From assembly GCA_030248295.1 (NCBI GenBank), contig JASANH010000138.1:372001-436000 (forward strand): a DNA stretch of 64,000 nucleotides, read 5' to 3'. This stretch comes from Mesodorylaimus sp. YZB2_4. Lineage: Eukaryota > Nematoda > Enoplea > Dorylaimida > Dorylaimidae. The notes beneath the pieces were generated by a model. The model made no database searches. It was not told the DNA's origin and worked only from the letters and a program-made list of their open reading frames with translations. Below, in pieces: positions 35,707 to 46,500 of the stretch; position 1 is the first letter of the stretch, and every line of letters begins with the position of its first letter. Position numbers and translations under genes: made by a program.

Positions 35707-36132
35707 GTCAGAGGATTAATGCTAATCGTAAGACCAGGACACTCCCAGTTAGTTGACATGTGCTTAGAAAGACTGCACATACGTGGCCGTTCGACACTGT
35801 ATACTGGGTTTAGAAATCGTCCGTCTGCATGCGCGAATGACGAGAGTATGTCTTCGCCATGGGCCATCCTAATTGCACCATCGATGTATACCATGCAGCA
35901 TGACTAGAGGGTGTAATTGGTGTGATCTTCAGCACAGCACCTATCTTCTGTTCCGAGTAGGGAGTTACCGCGAATGTCCTCTTGATTGCAAAGTCAACCT
36001 GAACCAAAACGCATCAATTAAGACGTGTATTTGGATTGGTTAAGAAACAGTGACGAGTTATGTGACCAGCAAGATGATGACCTAGTTCCTATCACTCGTT
36101 TCACTTTACGACATATTCATTAACTTGAGACG
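35707..36132. other. No recognisable gene
   Basis: Lies between the candidate exon and the 3' end of the Kunitz gene; no domain or exon pattern seen. Confidence 0.4.
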
Positions 36133-36761
36133 TCACTGTTCCGAGTTGTCTACTTGAAACAGAGAACCAGGCGTTGGTACTGATGGCTCAGTCGTTTCAA
36201 ACTTTGGATATTTGGGAAATCTGCGCGGATAATCTAAAAATATTTTTCGCCCAGTAGGGTCGTTTTACAAAGCAGGACTGACATTGGCAACTTACTAGAG
36301 CAATCGATTTTGAAATCAGGACATCCATCTGGACCATCCGCCAGTTCGGTCACGATGCATCCGTACGGCATTACTTCCAAGCCACGGCATGCTAGAAGCA
36401 AACGTGTTTATGCAAAGTGAACTTGTGCAAGCCAGGAGACACTTACGGGCGACACCTCGGCACACCTTTTCGCAATCACTTTTTTGCAGGAAGTTATTCA
36501 AATTGCCAAGACAGCCGTTGTAGGTGAACTCATGGCATGTTCCAGTGGCTACATTGTAGCCCCAGCGTGTCTGGGGCTTATCACAGTGACCACCGACCCT
36601 CGGTTGGCGGCAGATGCGATGGAAGCCATCGATGGTAGCGTCTGTTAGCTAAAACACAACTATCGAAGTTGCCCGACCGAGAGAGTGTTCCTACGGGAAG
36701 AACTTACCATAGGCAAAACGAAGAGAGCAAAAGCAACACGCGATAGAGCTAGGGAAAGCAT
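36133..36761 (-). CDS. Secreted Kunitz (BPTI)-domain protein with cysteine-containing tail
   Basis: Four exons (36708-36761, 36447-36648, 36296-36391, 36133-36233) join in phase to 150 residues. Exon 1 is a signal peptide (MLSLALSRVAFALFVLPM). Exon 2 holds a complete Kunitz domain with the exact spacing C-x8-C-x15-C-x7-C-x12-C-x3-C (from ICRQP to EKVC). Kunitz domains usually inhibit serine proteases through the residue just after the second cysteine (P1), a Lys or Arg in trypsin inhibitors. Here P1 is Asp (GHCDK), so trypsin inhibition is unlikely. Exon 3 adds four more cysteines (PCRG, YGC, DGC, DC), and exon 4 is a Pro/Thr-rich tail. A role as an altered inhibitor, channel blocker or matrix module is possible. 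Confidence 0.85.
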
Positions 36762-37531
36762 TTTCGGACAGTGCAGGTTCGATCGGATAAACTGGATACA
36801 CAACACTGACCATGTCTCCTATAAATAGTCGATTTTGCTCAGCGTGAAATGAATTTTCTGCAAAACAAATTTACCGTGGACTAAATTGGGAAAGGGAAAC
36901 TCTTTTTGCTATTTCCTTTTCCTTCAATGGTCATTTGCCGAAGGCGGGCTTTTAGGAAGCTAGTTCTCAGCAAGGTCAAGAAAGCATTCAAGTGTATTCG
37001 CTTTTAGTCGCTTGAGTGTGAAATAGTCAAATTATTCAGAAAAGTCTTGTCGAGCGGGATAAATCGACTCGATGCTTAGGCACAAATGAGATATATGGAA
37101 TGTTGTGGGTGTGTTCATTAGCCACCAAGGAAACGTACTTGATAAAAACTCCGAATGAAAAGACGTGCAAACTGCTTTGTCCATGGCGTAAGATGTGGCT
37201 CTCATTGGTCAAGCTGTCAAGCAGAAAGGATTGAAGGAAGTAATGCAATGTTGCGGAATGTGATATGCCGCCTTCGCAGATTTCCTGCTGTAAATGGGCT
37301 TTTACTCGAAGATAGGGGCCGATGTTTTTATAGAGGCGCGGGGTTATTTTTGGAATGAAACTTGCTAATAACTGTACCTCAAATCAGAGTAGAGACATGT
37401 GGTGCAGCAACTCTACGACTTTGGACTTTATCTTACAACAAATCACGAACACACAGGGCACGTTGTCCTTTGATACCAGAGCTGTCCAGGAGCCATTTAA
37501 AAGCCATTTAGTCAAATCGTTGTTGGAAAAA
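36762..37531. other. Spacer between Kunitz gene and TRIM element
   Basis: The Kunitz promoter should be in the first few hundred bases; a TATA-like CTATAAATAG sits near 36819-36828 (TATTTATAG on the minus strand). No other coding signal. Confidence 0.4.
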
Positions 37532-37711
37532 TGTGACCAGCACGCCTGGCGGTCGGGAGTGATCGATACGCTCCCCTGGCTGGGACGTCAACCTCTTCGG
37601 TTGATGTTTCTAGAGCAGGTATAGTCGCGAGACTTGCCTACCTCCAGTCGGAGTTTTATGCTTAGAGACTTCGGTCTCGACTATGCCCGCCGCCTGGGTG
37701 CGTTGGTTACA
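37532..37711 (+). repeat. Left LTR of the TRIM-like element
   Basis: Starts TGTGACC and ends GGTTACA. It includes short perfect hairpins, among them GAGAC-TTCG-GTCTC, CTCC-AGTC-GGAG and CAACC-TCTTC-GGTTG. Confidence 0.75.
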
Positions 37712-38073
37712 CTGGCGTCACGAACCAAAGGGCCTTCTTCGGATGTGAGCCCCTTATGGACTAGTGTGCTAGCCCGGGTGGTTGTGGTGAATGCCGGACT
37801 GGCGCGCCTGCGCTTGCTGTGGCCCGAGGGTTCCCTGCAGGTGTACTCCCTACCAGACTTCGGTCTGGGTTGCCTCCACGTAGGCACCAGGGGCCAGCGG
37901 GCAAAACCTACTCCGCTATTACCTACGCGGGAGGAGAAGGTTCGGCGAGCGTTTGGTGCGCCTTAGCCCGACGGTGGGTGGAACACCTAGCGCTGATAAG
38001 GCACCACCACTCAGGTGTTGGTTCTCCCAGTTGGAGAATGGCGGGGACGCCATTTTTCCAACGGTGGGAGGAA

Positions 38074-38254
38074 TGTGACCAGCACGCCTGGCGGTCGGGA
38101 GTGATCGATACGCTCCCCTGGCTGGGACGTCAACCTCTTCGGTTGATGTTTCTAGAGCAGGTATAGTCGCGAGACTTGCCTACCTCCAGTCGGAGTTTTA
38201 TGCTTAGAGACTTCGGTCTCGACTATCTCCCGCCGCCTGGGTGCGTTGGTTACA
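38074..38254 (+). repeat. Right LTR of the TRIM-like element
   Basis: A copy of the left repeat with the same hairpins and one extra base close to its 3' end. High identity between the two suggests recent insertion. Confidence 0.75.
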
Positions 38255-38644
38255 AAAACATACGTCAGCCAAGACTGCCAGTAGTGCTTACATCGCCTGC
38301 ACGACCATTATCATACGCCGTTATACAATCAAGGCACATAAGCTAGCGAATGATAAGATATTCTAACTGCGCTGCGTGGAACACGTGGGATGCTTTTTAA
38401 TTTTCTGGCATGCACATTGTAAACGTTTACTGTTGGGGCTGGTGCCTACTTTTGGCAGCCAAAACCGGCTTATCTACTCGTGAGTTAGCGATGCATGAAA
38501 TCAATGGGCGCCTAGACGCAAAAGCGAGTTGTTGTCAAACGATGTTTCGAAGCCTACTCGGAAGAAGTATTTTCTAAATTTTTTTGCTCATCTGGAAAAG
38601 CTATTCATTTCCCACTATCCATGTATGTATGTGATTCTACTGGC

Positions 38645-41548
38645 ATGGCCAGAGCAACAGAATCGAAAAACAGTGACGTCCTTATTGAAATTGCGGAGTC
38701 CAAATTTACGGGACCGACACAGGTTCGCTTTGACTCGTTCTATCAAGAAGCCAAATTTTCATTGGACAAATATTCGCTAGGATGGAGAAATTACAGCGAT
38801 CCACACAGTTTCATAGTGCCACCCATATTTTATTACCGCAAGGCAGGAAAACACGACCAAGATTTTGAAGAAGCAAAGAAAATGGACACTGAGACGAAGG
38901 ACAGGCAGAGGGACAGGAAGATTGCTCGAACCGGACAGGAAGACATTAGAAAAGGTGGTTGCGGTTTACAAGCTAGCTCGGAAGCTGAAACGAAAAGCAT
39001 GCCGTCAAGTTCCTCGTCAAAGCCAAAAGCTAGAAGAACTACAGAGCAAAAGAATGAACCGAATAAGCAGGCCTCAAAAAATAAAGCGGAAGGTGGTCAA
39101 GCTCAAACTGATGCAAAGAAGCAGCAGGAAACTTCGGCGCACAATTTAGCAAAAGATCGAGCGACGGACGACGCTGAATTCATCGTCTTCAACGCAATAC
39201 AGCAAATAATTCAAGAAAACTTAAAAGGCCCATTTTTAGCAGTCCATGGTTTAAACATTCAGAATCTACGTACTTATTTGGTTAAACTTTTTCTCCGCTT
39301 GGAGTGGAACGACTTACAACAAAGGCTGGTCAAATGCTTTCGTTCATCCAAACTGCTACCAAAACTGGAGAATACAACGATCACAAAGCTGAAACTGAGC
39401 TTTGCAAATAAACTGCCAGATCTTCTGAAGGATGTGAGTCCTGACAAATTCCAAAAGAATTTGGATAAATTTCTGCCATCTTTGCTGAACTCGAATCTTG
39501 ACAGAGATAATATAGAAAAATTTTCCAAATCTATACAGAGTTGTTTCAACGACTACTTTCTCGAATATGACTACATTCTGCTTGGTCCTGAAATTGGTCT
39601 GGTCGTGATCGAAGTCAAGCATTCTTATTTCACGCAGTCCGCGCATTTTCAACCGACGAAATGCTTTTTACCAACAGATTATGTTCATGGGCTGAAACAA
39701 CTAAAATCTATCGAGGCCCTTGTGTGCTTGTTGCGAGAATGTGTAAAAACGACTGAAAATGTTCAATTACAAGAAGATTTACAGATTCGCAAGATACTGT
39801 TTACTCCGAATTTAACCAAGGAAAGATATGAGGTCTGGCTGGATACTCTGCCTGCAGAGAACCGAAGTCTGATCATAAATAATATTATTGGACCAGATGT
39901 GACGCAGTGGTTCAAAGAGGACGTGGGAGAGGACTCGTTTGGCCGACCGTCAGTTTTTACGAAGCTCAATGAATTGCTCGAGGCAAATTCAGGGACAATG
40001 TCAAAAGAGGCCTACGAGCATTACGGGCCTATCATGGCCGGACTGACCTCTGTCAGCATCTTGCAGGAGAAAACTCGAACTATCGAGCTAGACAAAATCA
40101 GGTTGTCAGAACTAAGAGCCGTCTTGAAAGAAAGCCGACGGATTGAGGGTCAAGATCCCGATGCACTTTTTCAAAAGGTCCCCCAAGTTACTCGAGAAAA
40201 TCAAAAAGAGGCGGATCAAATGATCAGGGATGTGATGCCGAAAGGAAGGAAGGTCGTAATCCATTCATCCAAAATCATAGTCCTTACTCCTGATCAGCAA
40301 ACAGCATTGAATAACACACGCGCACAATTTATCCTTGGTGCCGCTGGGACTGGCAAAACCGTGATTCTACAAGAAAAGACTCTTCAGTTGCTTCGTCTTG
40401 GGCAGTCAGTGCTCGTTTTGGCGGCAGATTGCTACATGGACAGATACAGAGAGTTTTTGAGAAGTCACGGATTCGAGGAAGGTGGCAAATGGAAAGTGGA
40501 ATCTTGGAAAGACAATAAGGATCCTTTACTCGAGTTTGCAAAATCCTTCGGCAGTCTGGATAATCCAGCTCCGTTTCGCGAAATCAAAGTACCTAGGAGT
40601 ATCAAGCACCTTCTGGTCTTTGAAAACTTGTTGATCGACGATTCCTTCGACGAAAAAGAAACGGGGTGCGATTATGGCTGGCAATATTCGCATATTATAT
40701 CCACTTCTCTCATGGCATACTTCTACTATCGAAAGTCGGATAGTGTGGCATGGGTGGCAGTGGACCCATGTAACATGGTAGTCGAAGAATCGTCCGCAGT
40801 TCGTGAACATTACAACGAGGGCGAGATTATCCTGAAGACTCTTCGCGATTCCAATCACAGCTTGAAAGATGAGCGTGGCGAACGCGCCGGGTTCAGCTAC
40901 TCGATCGTCATACTCCGACAAGGCATGCGGTGTCCGCAAGCAGTCTTTGACGTAGCTTATAAGTGGATATGCGACGAACGGGCCAGGGGGTATCTGCAAT
41001 TGGAACTGTTGCCCTATGTCAATCATAAAGTGGTTGGGGTCAGAAACGCCATGCACATCAGTCGTGCTTTTTTGGACGAGGCCATGGATGCGATTTGGGC
41101 CCAAGTGCTGGAAGAGTTTAACAGACTTTGCCACGAGGACGATAAAAGTGGAGAATTCGATTTTACGCGCGTGGCTGTCATCGTTCGAGAGAAGAGTATC
41201 GGACTAAGATCATTTTTGAGCAAGAAATGCAACGATTATTTGGCAAAACAACCTGCGCCTAAAGTACATGCCGTGGCAGTGCCAAGTGTGAGTGTTATCA
41301 GCAAGCACCAAGCTGTTCAATGTAGCTCGCCGGAAGGTGGAGGTTTCGAAGTGCACAACTGGGATGAAGTGTCCTCACTCGAATGGCCATACGTTATCTA
41401 CGTGGCTTGTTTCATCGAAGGAGCCGAGAGTCCTGGCTTGATGGAATACTGCGCCTATAGAGCATGTTCTAGGGCGACTGGAAAGTTGATTCAAATATTA
41501 GCGACCTACAAGACCACGCGAGTGCGTGGTCAGCCCGATGCTCCCTGA
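38645..41548 (+). CDS. NERD-type nuclease - SF1 helicase fusion protein
   Basis: An intronless frame of 967 residues from the ATG at 38645, which has a strong context (GGCATGG). An ATG at 38621 would add 8 residues. Residues about 80-180 are a charged, disordered Lys/Glu/Gln/Ser-rich linker. Then comes a PD-(D/E)xK-like fold: EYDYILLGPEIG (Asp309) followed by LVVIEVKHS (Glu323-x-Lys325), the arrangement of NERD nuclease domains. Helicase motifs follow: Q motif LTPDQQTAL, Walker A GAAGTGKT (565-572), Walker B LLIDD (665-666), ILRQGMRCP (Arg758) and a motif VI-like YRACSRATGKL (Arg943). All catalytic residues look intact. NERD-helicase fusions are best known from bacteria, with scattered invertebrate copies. 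A role in DNA or RNA processing or defence is inference. Confidence 0.82.
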   Translation: MARATESKNSDVLIEIAESKFTGPTQVRFDSFYQEAKFSLDKYSLGWRNYSDPHSFIVPPIFYYRKAGKHDQDFEEAKKMDTETKDRQRDRKIARTGQEDIRKGGCGLQASSEAETKSMPSSSSSKPKARRTTEQKNEPNKQASKNKAEGGQAQTDAKKQQETSAHNLAKDRATDDAEFIVFNAIQQIIQENLKGPFLAVHGLNIQNLRTYLVKLFLRLEWNDLQQRLVKCFRSSKLLPKLENTTITKLKLSFANKLPDLLKDVSPDKFQKNLDKFLPSLLNSNLDRDNIEKFSKSIQSCFNDYFLEYDYILLGPEIGLVVIEVKHSYFTQSAHFQPTKCFLPTDYVHGLKQLKSIEALVCLLRECVKTTENVQLQEDLQIRKILFTPNLTKERYEVWLDTLPAENRSLIINNIIGPDVTQWFKEDVGEDSFGRPSVFTKLNELLEANSGTMSKEAYEHYGPIMAGLTSVSILQEKTRTIELDKIRLSELRAVLKESRRIEGQDPDALFQKVPQVTRENQKEADQMIRDVMPKGRKVVIHSSKIIVLTPDQQTALNNTRAQFILGAAGTGKTVILQEKTLQLLRLGQSVLVLAADCYMDRYREFLRSHGFEEGGKWKVESWKDNKDPLLEFAKSFGSLDNPAPFREIKVPRSIKHLLVFENLLIDDSFDEKETGCDYGWQYSHIISTSLMAYFYYRKSDSVAWVAVDPCNMVVEESSAVREHYNEGEIILKTLRDSNHSLKDERGERAGFSYSIVILRQGMRCPQAVFDVAYKWICDERARGYLQLELLPYVNHKVVGVRNAMHISRAFLDEAMDAIWAQVLEEFNRLCHEDDKSGEFDFTRVAVIVREKSIGLRSFLSKKCNDYLAKQPAPKVHAVAVPSVSVISKHQAVQCSSPEGGGFEVHNWDEVSSLEWPYVIYVACFIEGAESPGLMEYCAYRACSRATGKLIQILATYKTTRVRGQPDAP

Positions 41549-41859
41549 TGTGGTCCCAAGTGTCGTAAGTCATCACAATCTGCGACTCACCGAAACACTT
41601 GCAAATTTGTTTCTTTGCTGCTCGCCTTCCTATCGTTTATTATGCTGGTATCTACTGGGTTTTATTTCTATGAAAATTTCTTTTAAAATAACATCCTGAT
41701 TTCGAATGCGAGAAAACATCAAATCACAGCATAGATCGCATTAAATTTAGACTGAAACTTCCCTATGTGCATCTACAATTCGTTGTACCAAAATTTTGAA
41801 TTTTCTCCTTTACAAAGCGCGCATAAATCTTTTTCGCCGTGATTGTTCTGCACCTGATT
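41549..41859. other. Spacer between convergent genes
   Basis: AT-rich; 3' UTRs of the helicase and of the Ig-EGF gene are expected. No coding signal. Confidence 0.4.
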
Positions 41860-43186
41860 TTATCGTTTGGATCGTGGTAGCGATACACCAATTTTCACAT
41901 AGGGACTTAGCATTTCACCCTCTTTCCAGATAAGTTCCGTCGTCCTAAAAAAGCAAGCTGCTTTGCTAGGGATTATCTCTTACGAAGACCCAAGCATGGT
42001 CCTTACCCGTTTTCATAGATGAACCATCCGATGAAAAATACAACAACAGCGATCATGGCAGGTGTCCAAGTGCTCAGCATCCAAAACCATGGTAACATAA
42101 TGTCTAAATAAAAAATTTCCACGCATACAGTATGCATAGAAGATGACCGCAAATGATCTAACCATTCTTTTGATCACAGAATTCGCCCTTGTAGCCCGGC
42201 AAACAGTGGCATGCCAACTTGGTACGATTGTGCTTATTAGTCCGCATAACACACTGTCCATAATGACAAGGACCACCGCGGTATCCCTTGCGAACGAGTA
42301 CCGGACATTGCTCCACCTCTAAACTGGAGGCTGATACTGAAGAGAAAAGATTTGAACAAGAGATGTGGCCGTACTTAATTTGAACACCGAAATCCACCTT
42401 TCGCCAGACTCCGACGGCGGACGAGAAATCCGATCAACTTGGCAGAAGTACGCGCGAAGACCATCTGACGGTTGGACGTATCTTATGCGCAAGGCATTCC
42501 CGCTAGCGCAGTATCGGCTAAAATGAGCAAATGAGATAAAGACAGCTTGGTTTGAAACATGCTGCAGATCGATATCACGACAATGCGATTGATCTAATCA
42601 GTCGATCTGATCACTGCCCTGCACTGTGCATACACGATCGATTGCTCAACCGGCTGGGACCTGATATTGTTTGTATAAAACGCTGACGATCAGTATATAG
42701 TGTAAAGTTGTAAACTATATACAATAATTTGAGGATATGAAACATTATATAAATCGAATGAAAAGCAGACGAGGTTCTTGGACCGATATGTGTCTGATCA
42801 CAGTCTAAGCAATCAACAGAATCTTACGTCTTATTGCACTCATGCGAAGCGAAGTTTGTCGAATTTGTCTCAGAATAAGTTGAAGATTTCCAAGTGGCGA
42901 TCGTCCGAGCGGTAGCATCAGACGTCTCGAATGCGCCGGGGTCATCGATGATTTTCCATTCGATCATGATTTCATCGCAGTCATCGCCCCACTTTAGACG
43001 ACTTACAGCCTCGCAAACCAACGTGGCGTCTCGACCAGCGATCACATTTACTGTCGTCGCCGTGTCCATAGCCATGGCCAGTTTCTTTATGATAAAATCA
43101 GATCGGGCACAACCGGTCAGCTGCTGACTACTCAGTTCCAATTGGCACGCTAATATGAGGACGCATAGAAAATGTCGGCTCGCCAT
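41860..43186 (-). CDS. Neuregulin-like Ig-EGF single-pass membrane protein
   Basis: Five exons join in phase: 42828-43186, 42398-42517, 42163-42323, 42007-42103 and 41860-41944, giving 273 residues. The order is: signal peptide (MASRHFLCVLILACQLELSS); one Ig-like domain with the first Cys in ATLVCEAV, the Trp in IEWKI and the second Cys in SDGLRAYFCQV; one EGF module (C-x12-C-x4-C-x13-C-x-C-x8-C, ending CHCLPGYKGEFC); a transmembrane helix (TPAMIAVVVFFIGWFIY); and a tail of about 26 residues ending PRSKR. Ig plus EGF plus TM is the layout of neuregulins, and Ig plus EGF that of insect Vein; both are ErbB/EGFR ligands. The C3-C6 spacing (x13, x1, x8) equals that of neuregulin EGF domains. The exon 2/3 junction has more than one possible acceptor. 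Confidence 0.72.
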
Positions 43187-43543
43187 TTCTGCATAGAAGT
43201 AATAAAATCGATAAAAGCCGAACGAGCGGTGACGTGTGATGAGCAATCAGCAATGTGATGACGTGAGCGGTGACGTGAGAGAATGAGCAATGTGATTACT
43301 GACTGGTGCTTTACACTTTCGCATTTTTAAATTCTTATCATGATATCAAGCGCTAAATGCAGTAAGAAGCTAACAAATATTGTCTGCTAGAAGCGCCAAG
43401 TTTATTCTTGTTTTCTGTTTTTTGGCTGGCGCATTTCGTCGGTGTAACTTTTGGTAGTTACACGTTCTGCCGTTGTTTTGTTGGCTACTTTTAAGCGGGC
43501 TTGATCGAGATTGTTGCAAAGACTGTCAAATTTATGTACCCCT

Positions 43544-46500
43544 ATGGCGGGGCCTGGATTTAGCGGAGTCCTTCGGCTTACTGATTTGAACGATTTCATT
43601 GGACCATCGCAGGTACAGATTCCCTTATGTCTTCGATTGCCCCAGCTACAACCACGTGCATATTCTAGGAATGTATCAAGCCTGTTTTAATAGACAAGTC
43701 GGCCAGTTCAGGTGGTACAGTCCAAATAAGCTACGATGATGGTGGCTATTCTGAAGTGACAGCGGTACAGGGCCGCCTAGGTTATGTTTTCCGTCTCCAT
43801 ATGACGTACAGTAGATCTTTTTACATTTCAGAGTGGAACAAAAATGAAGCTAAAACCAGCTCAGATAACGCTAAACGATTGTTTGGCGTGCAGCGGGTGC
43901 GTCACCAGTGCCGAGACGGTTCTTATTCAGCAGCAAAGTGCTCAACAGCTTCTGGATGTCTTGGAGAAGAAACGAAAGGCATCGGTAAGAACATCGCGTA
44001 ATAGCTTACTACTCAGCATCCGAAACTGGGGGGGTGTAGCCCCCGTGACCCCCCTCTAGGCTAGACAAATTGTCAATTTTGTAATGTTAAAATTTTGAAA
44101 AACGGGTCTGACCCCCCTCTAGACAAGCCAAAAATTAGGTACCCCCCTATGGGAAAGCTAAGGAAATCCTGACCCCCCTACCCCCCACATCCTCGATGAG
44201 CCAAAAGTTGGTGAGCCCCACCGCAATTCTGACCCAGCCGCGACTTTTGGCGCGGCAGGGTCTGGACCAAGGGTGCAAGTATACAGGGTCAAGCAATTAA
44301 GTACAAGTCACATTCCCGAAGTAAAGAAAAATCAGCGAACAGAGGCTGCTCTGTAACTTCATTGGAGTCAGCTCGCTGATAATCAAATATTTTCAAATTT
44401 TCCGCGCACTTTGATGCTTAGGTGCAAGAACCTTATGACAGTCGGGAGGTTAACTTGGCTAGCGCAGTGAGGGGTTTGCGCGAAACGCCTCCCATTGAGT
44501 TTTGCTTGCGCGGAATAACCGATATTCAAGGAGCTGTAACAACATTATCACAGAGGACTGAACTCCAGTGCCGGCCATACTGTCAGACTTGAAACTTGTG
44601 CCCCTGCTAGAAAACGGGGATGCTTCAACCAACGTCAGACTTCTCTGTCGAATGAATATTGCTGCCCCCCCAAACCGTGTGCGCAAGCAACGGAATGCAG
44701 TACGGTCACAGGGCTCAGGCTAAGCAGGGTTGGTTCCGGCTCAAAAATCTCAAGAACAGTTTAAAAACTAAGCGAAAGACCTGCGACAATCAGGGAAAAT
44801 GAGAATCTTTGAGCCAAAATCAGCAAAAACTAAAAAAATTGCATTCCGGGGTTTAAGTCGTGAAAATTCAGAGAATAATTTTGATTTTTGTCTAGAAAAC
44901 ATGTAAAAATCAGGGGAAAAAATAATCTTTCAGGGAAAACTTCAAGGTTGCAGCTCGAGGTTTCAAACTGGGAAATTAAGAAAATTTCAATTTTTGCCTG
45001 GGGTTTGGGAAAATCATTTTACGCGCCGTGTGTGAACCTTATTAATAAAACAAGTTTATAAAGCATTGGTAAAAAATTTGTGTTTTTGCTTCCTGGACCC
45101 CCCTCCCTTTGAAGGCCCCAAAAAATTTTAGACCCCCCTCTGGCCGAGCGCTAGGTTTCGGATGCTGTTACTACTGAGAAGCTGGGTGCTTCGTGCTGAT
45201 TTTGTTAGGGATGGCTTTGAGCGGAAATTCGCCTGTCTAGCAGTAGTTGACCAGCCAATGCCCCCTCACTACTTACACGGACTACATGTACAGTCGGTTC
45301 GGTGTATTTAGGAATCCCTGTCATCCATCGTTCCTCTGGTGATCGTCAGCATCTCTCCACAATCACGAGCATCGTTGGCTGCAAAGTACCAAATGTCTGC
45401 TCTGGAAATATTCGAGCGCGTGACAGGGTTTTTGACAGAAATGGGTAAGACTAGTTCGACCGGCCATGTATTCTAAGTAACCGACTGTTTCTATTCTAGG
45501 AGTCGACTACGTCTTCGACACAACCTTTTCCAGGCATTTAACTTTGCACGTCGAACAACAAGAATTCGTCGACCGAATGAGGGAACGTTCTTCAGGCGGC
45601 ACTGCGCAATTACCCATGCTGGCCTCTTCGTGTCCAGGTACAGTATGGTCTGAATGTGCTCTTCTATCCGTTTATGAGAACCTTCTTCGCTTTAGGTTGG
45701 ATTTGTTACGCCGAAAAAAGTCACGGTGACTGGATTCTACCTCGGATCAGCTCTGTGCGGTCTCCGCAGGCGATTATGGGGGTGCTGGTAAAAGACTATT
45801 TGGGTGGAAAGCTAGGTATGTATTGCTCGGTGCCATTTGGGTGCGTCTGGTTTATCGTTCGCCACCTGCACACATATTTTGTCTGGCAAACTTATCGTCG
45901 CCACAAAATTGCACGCAGTGGGCTGGGCCTTTTTGGCTGATGACATAACGATAGTTCTTGCCCCATAATTGCCAGTCGGGCAAAAACTTCCACGGTAGTG
46001 GCAAAGCCGGACTCAGACTCGAAGATATGGTCTTTCACACCGATTGTTAGTTCTATTTTAGGTAAAAGGCCCGATGAGATATTTCATGTAACGGTCATGC
46101 CATGTTTCGATAAGAAATTGGAGGCTTCACGGAGCGACTTCGTTTTCCCAGGTACTGATGTGCGTGAAGTCGATTGCGTCATCTCGACAGGTAGGATGCC
46201 TATGCTAGTTCTTCTATCACAATTTTGGGGCATATTTTAGCCGAGCTTGATGAGCTGATTTCAAGCAGGGTCGACTCCTTGGCTGTTGCCCCCAGGATCA
46301 GTCCTGACACTAGGTACGTGATTATCCGCTATGGTACATATGTCCCGCCTCGTTCGACTTTTATTGTCGCTTTTCAGATGGTTTCCAGCGCTTGATAAAG
46401 ACGGGCATCCTGTAGTCCATAGTGGTGGCGGATCTGGAGGATATGCTGAGACAGTTTTTCGATATGCTGCCGCAAGTTTGTTCAATGTGGAATCGCCAGA

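Larger units (their letters stand above)
37532..38254 (+). mobile_element. Terminal-repeat retrotransposon in miniature (TRIM-like)
   Basis: Two near-identical direct repeats of about 180 bp (37532-37711 and 38074-38254) differ mainly by a small indel near the end. Each begins TG and ends CA, as LTRs do. Immediately after the left repeat is TGGCGTCACGAACC, a sequence starting with the TGG expected of a tRNA primer-binding site. Immediately before the right repeat is the purine run GGGAGGAA, in the position of a polypurine tract. Flanks are A-rich on both sides (AAAA), compatible with a 4-5 bp target duplication. The 362-bp interior has no coding capacity, so the element depends on another retrotransposon for mobility. 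Confidence 0.75.

Noticed and set aside
37532-38254. Hammerhead ribozyme (retrozyme) in the TRIM-like LTRs
   Set aside because: The conserved CUGANGA core with a partnering GAAA was not found on either strand of the LTR.
40526-41134. 202-residue minus-strand frame inside the nuclease-helicase gene
   Set aside because: Antisense shadow; the plus strand carries all helicase motifs.
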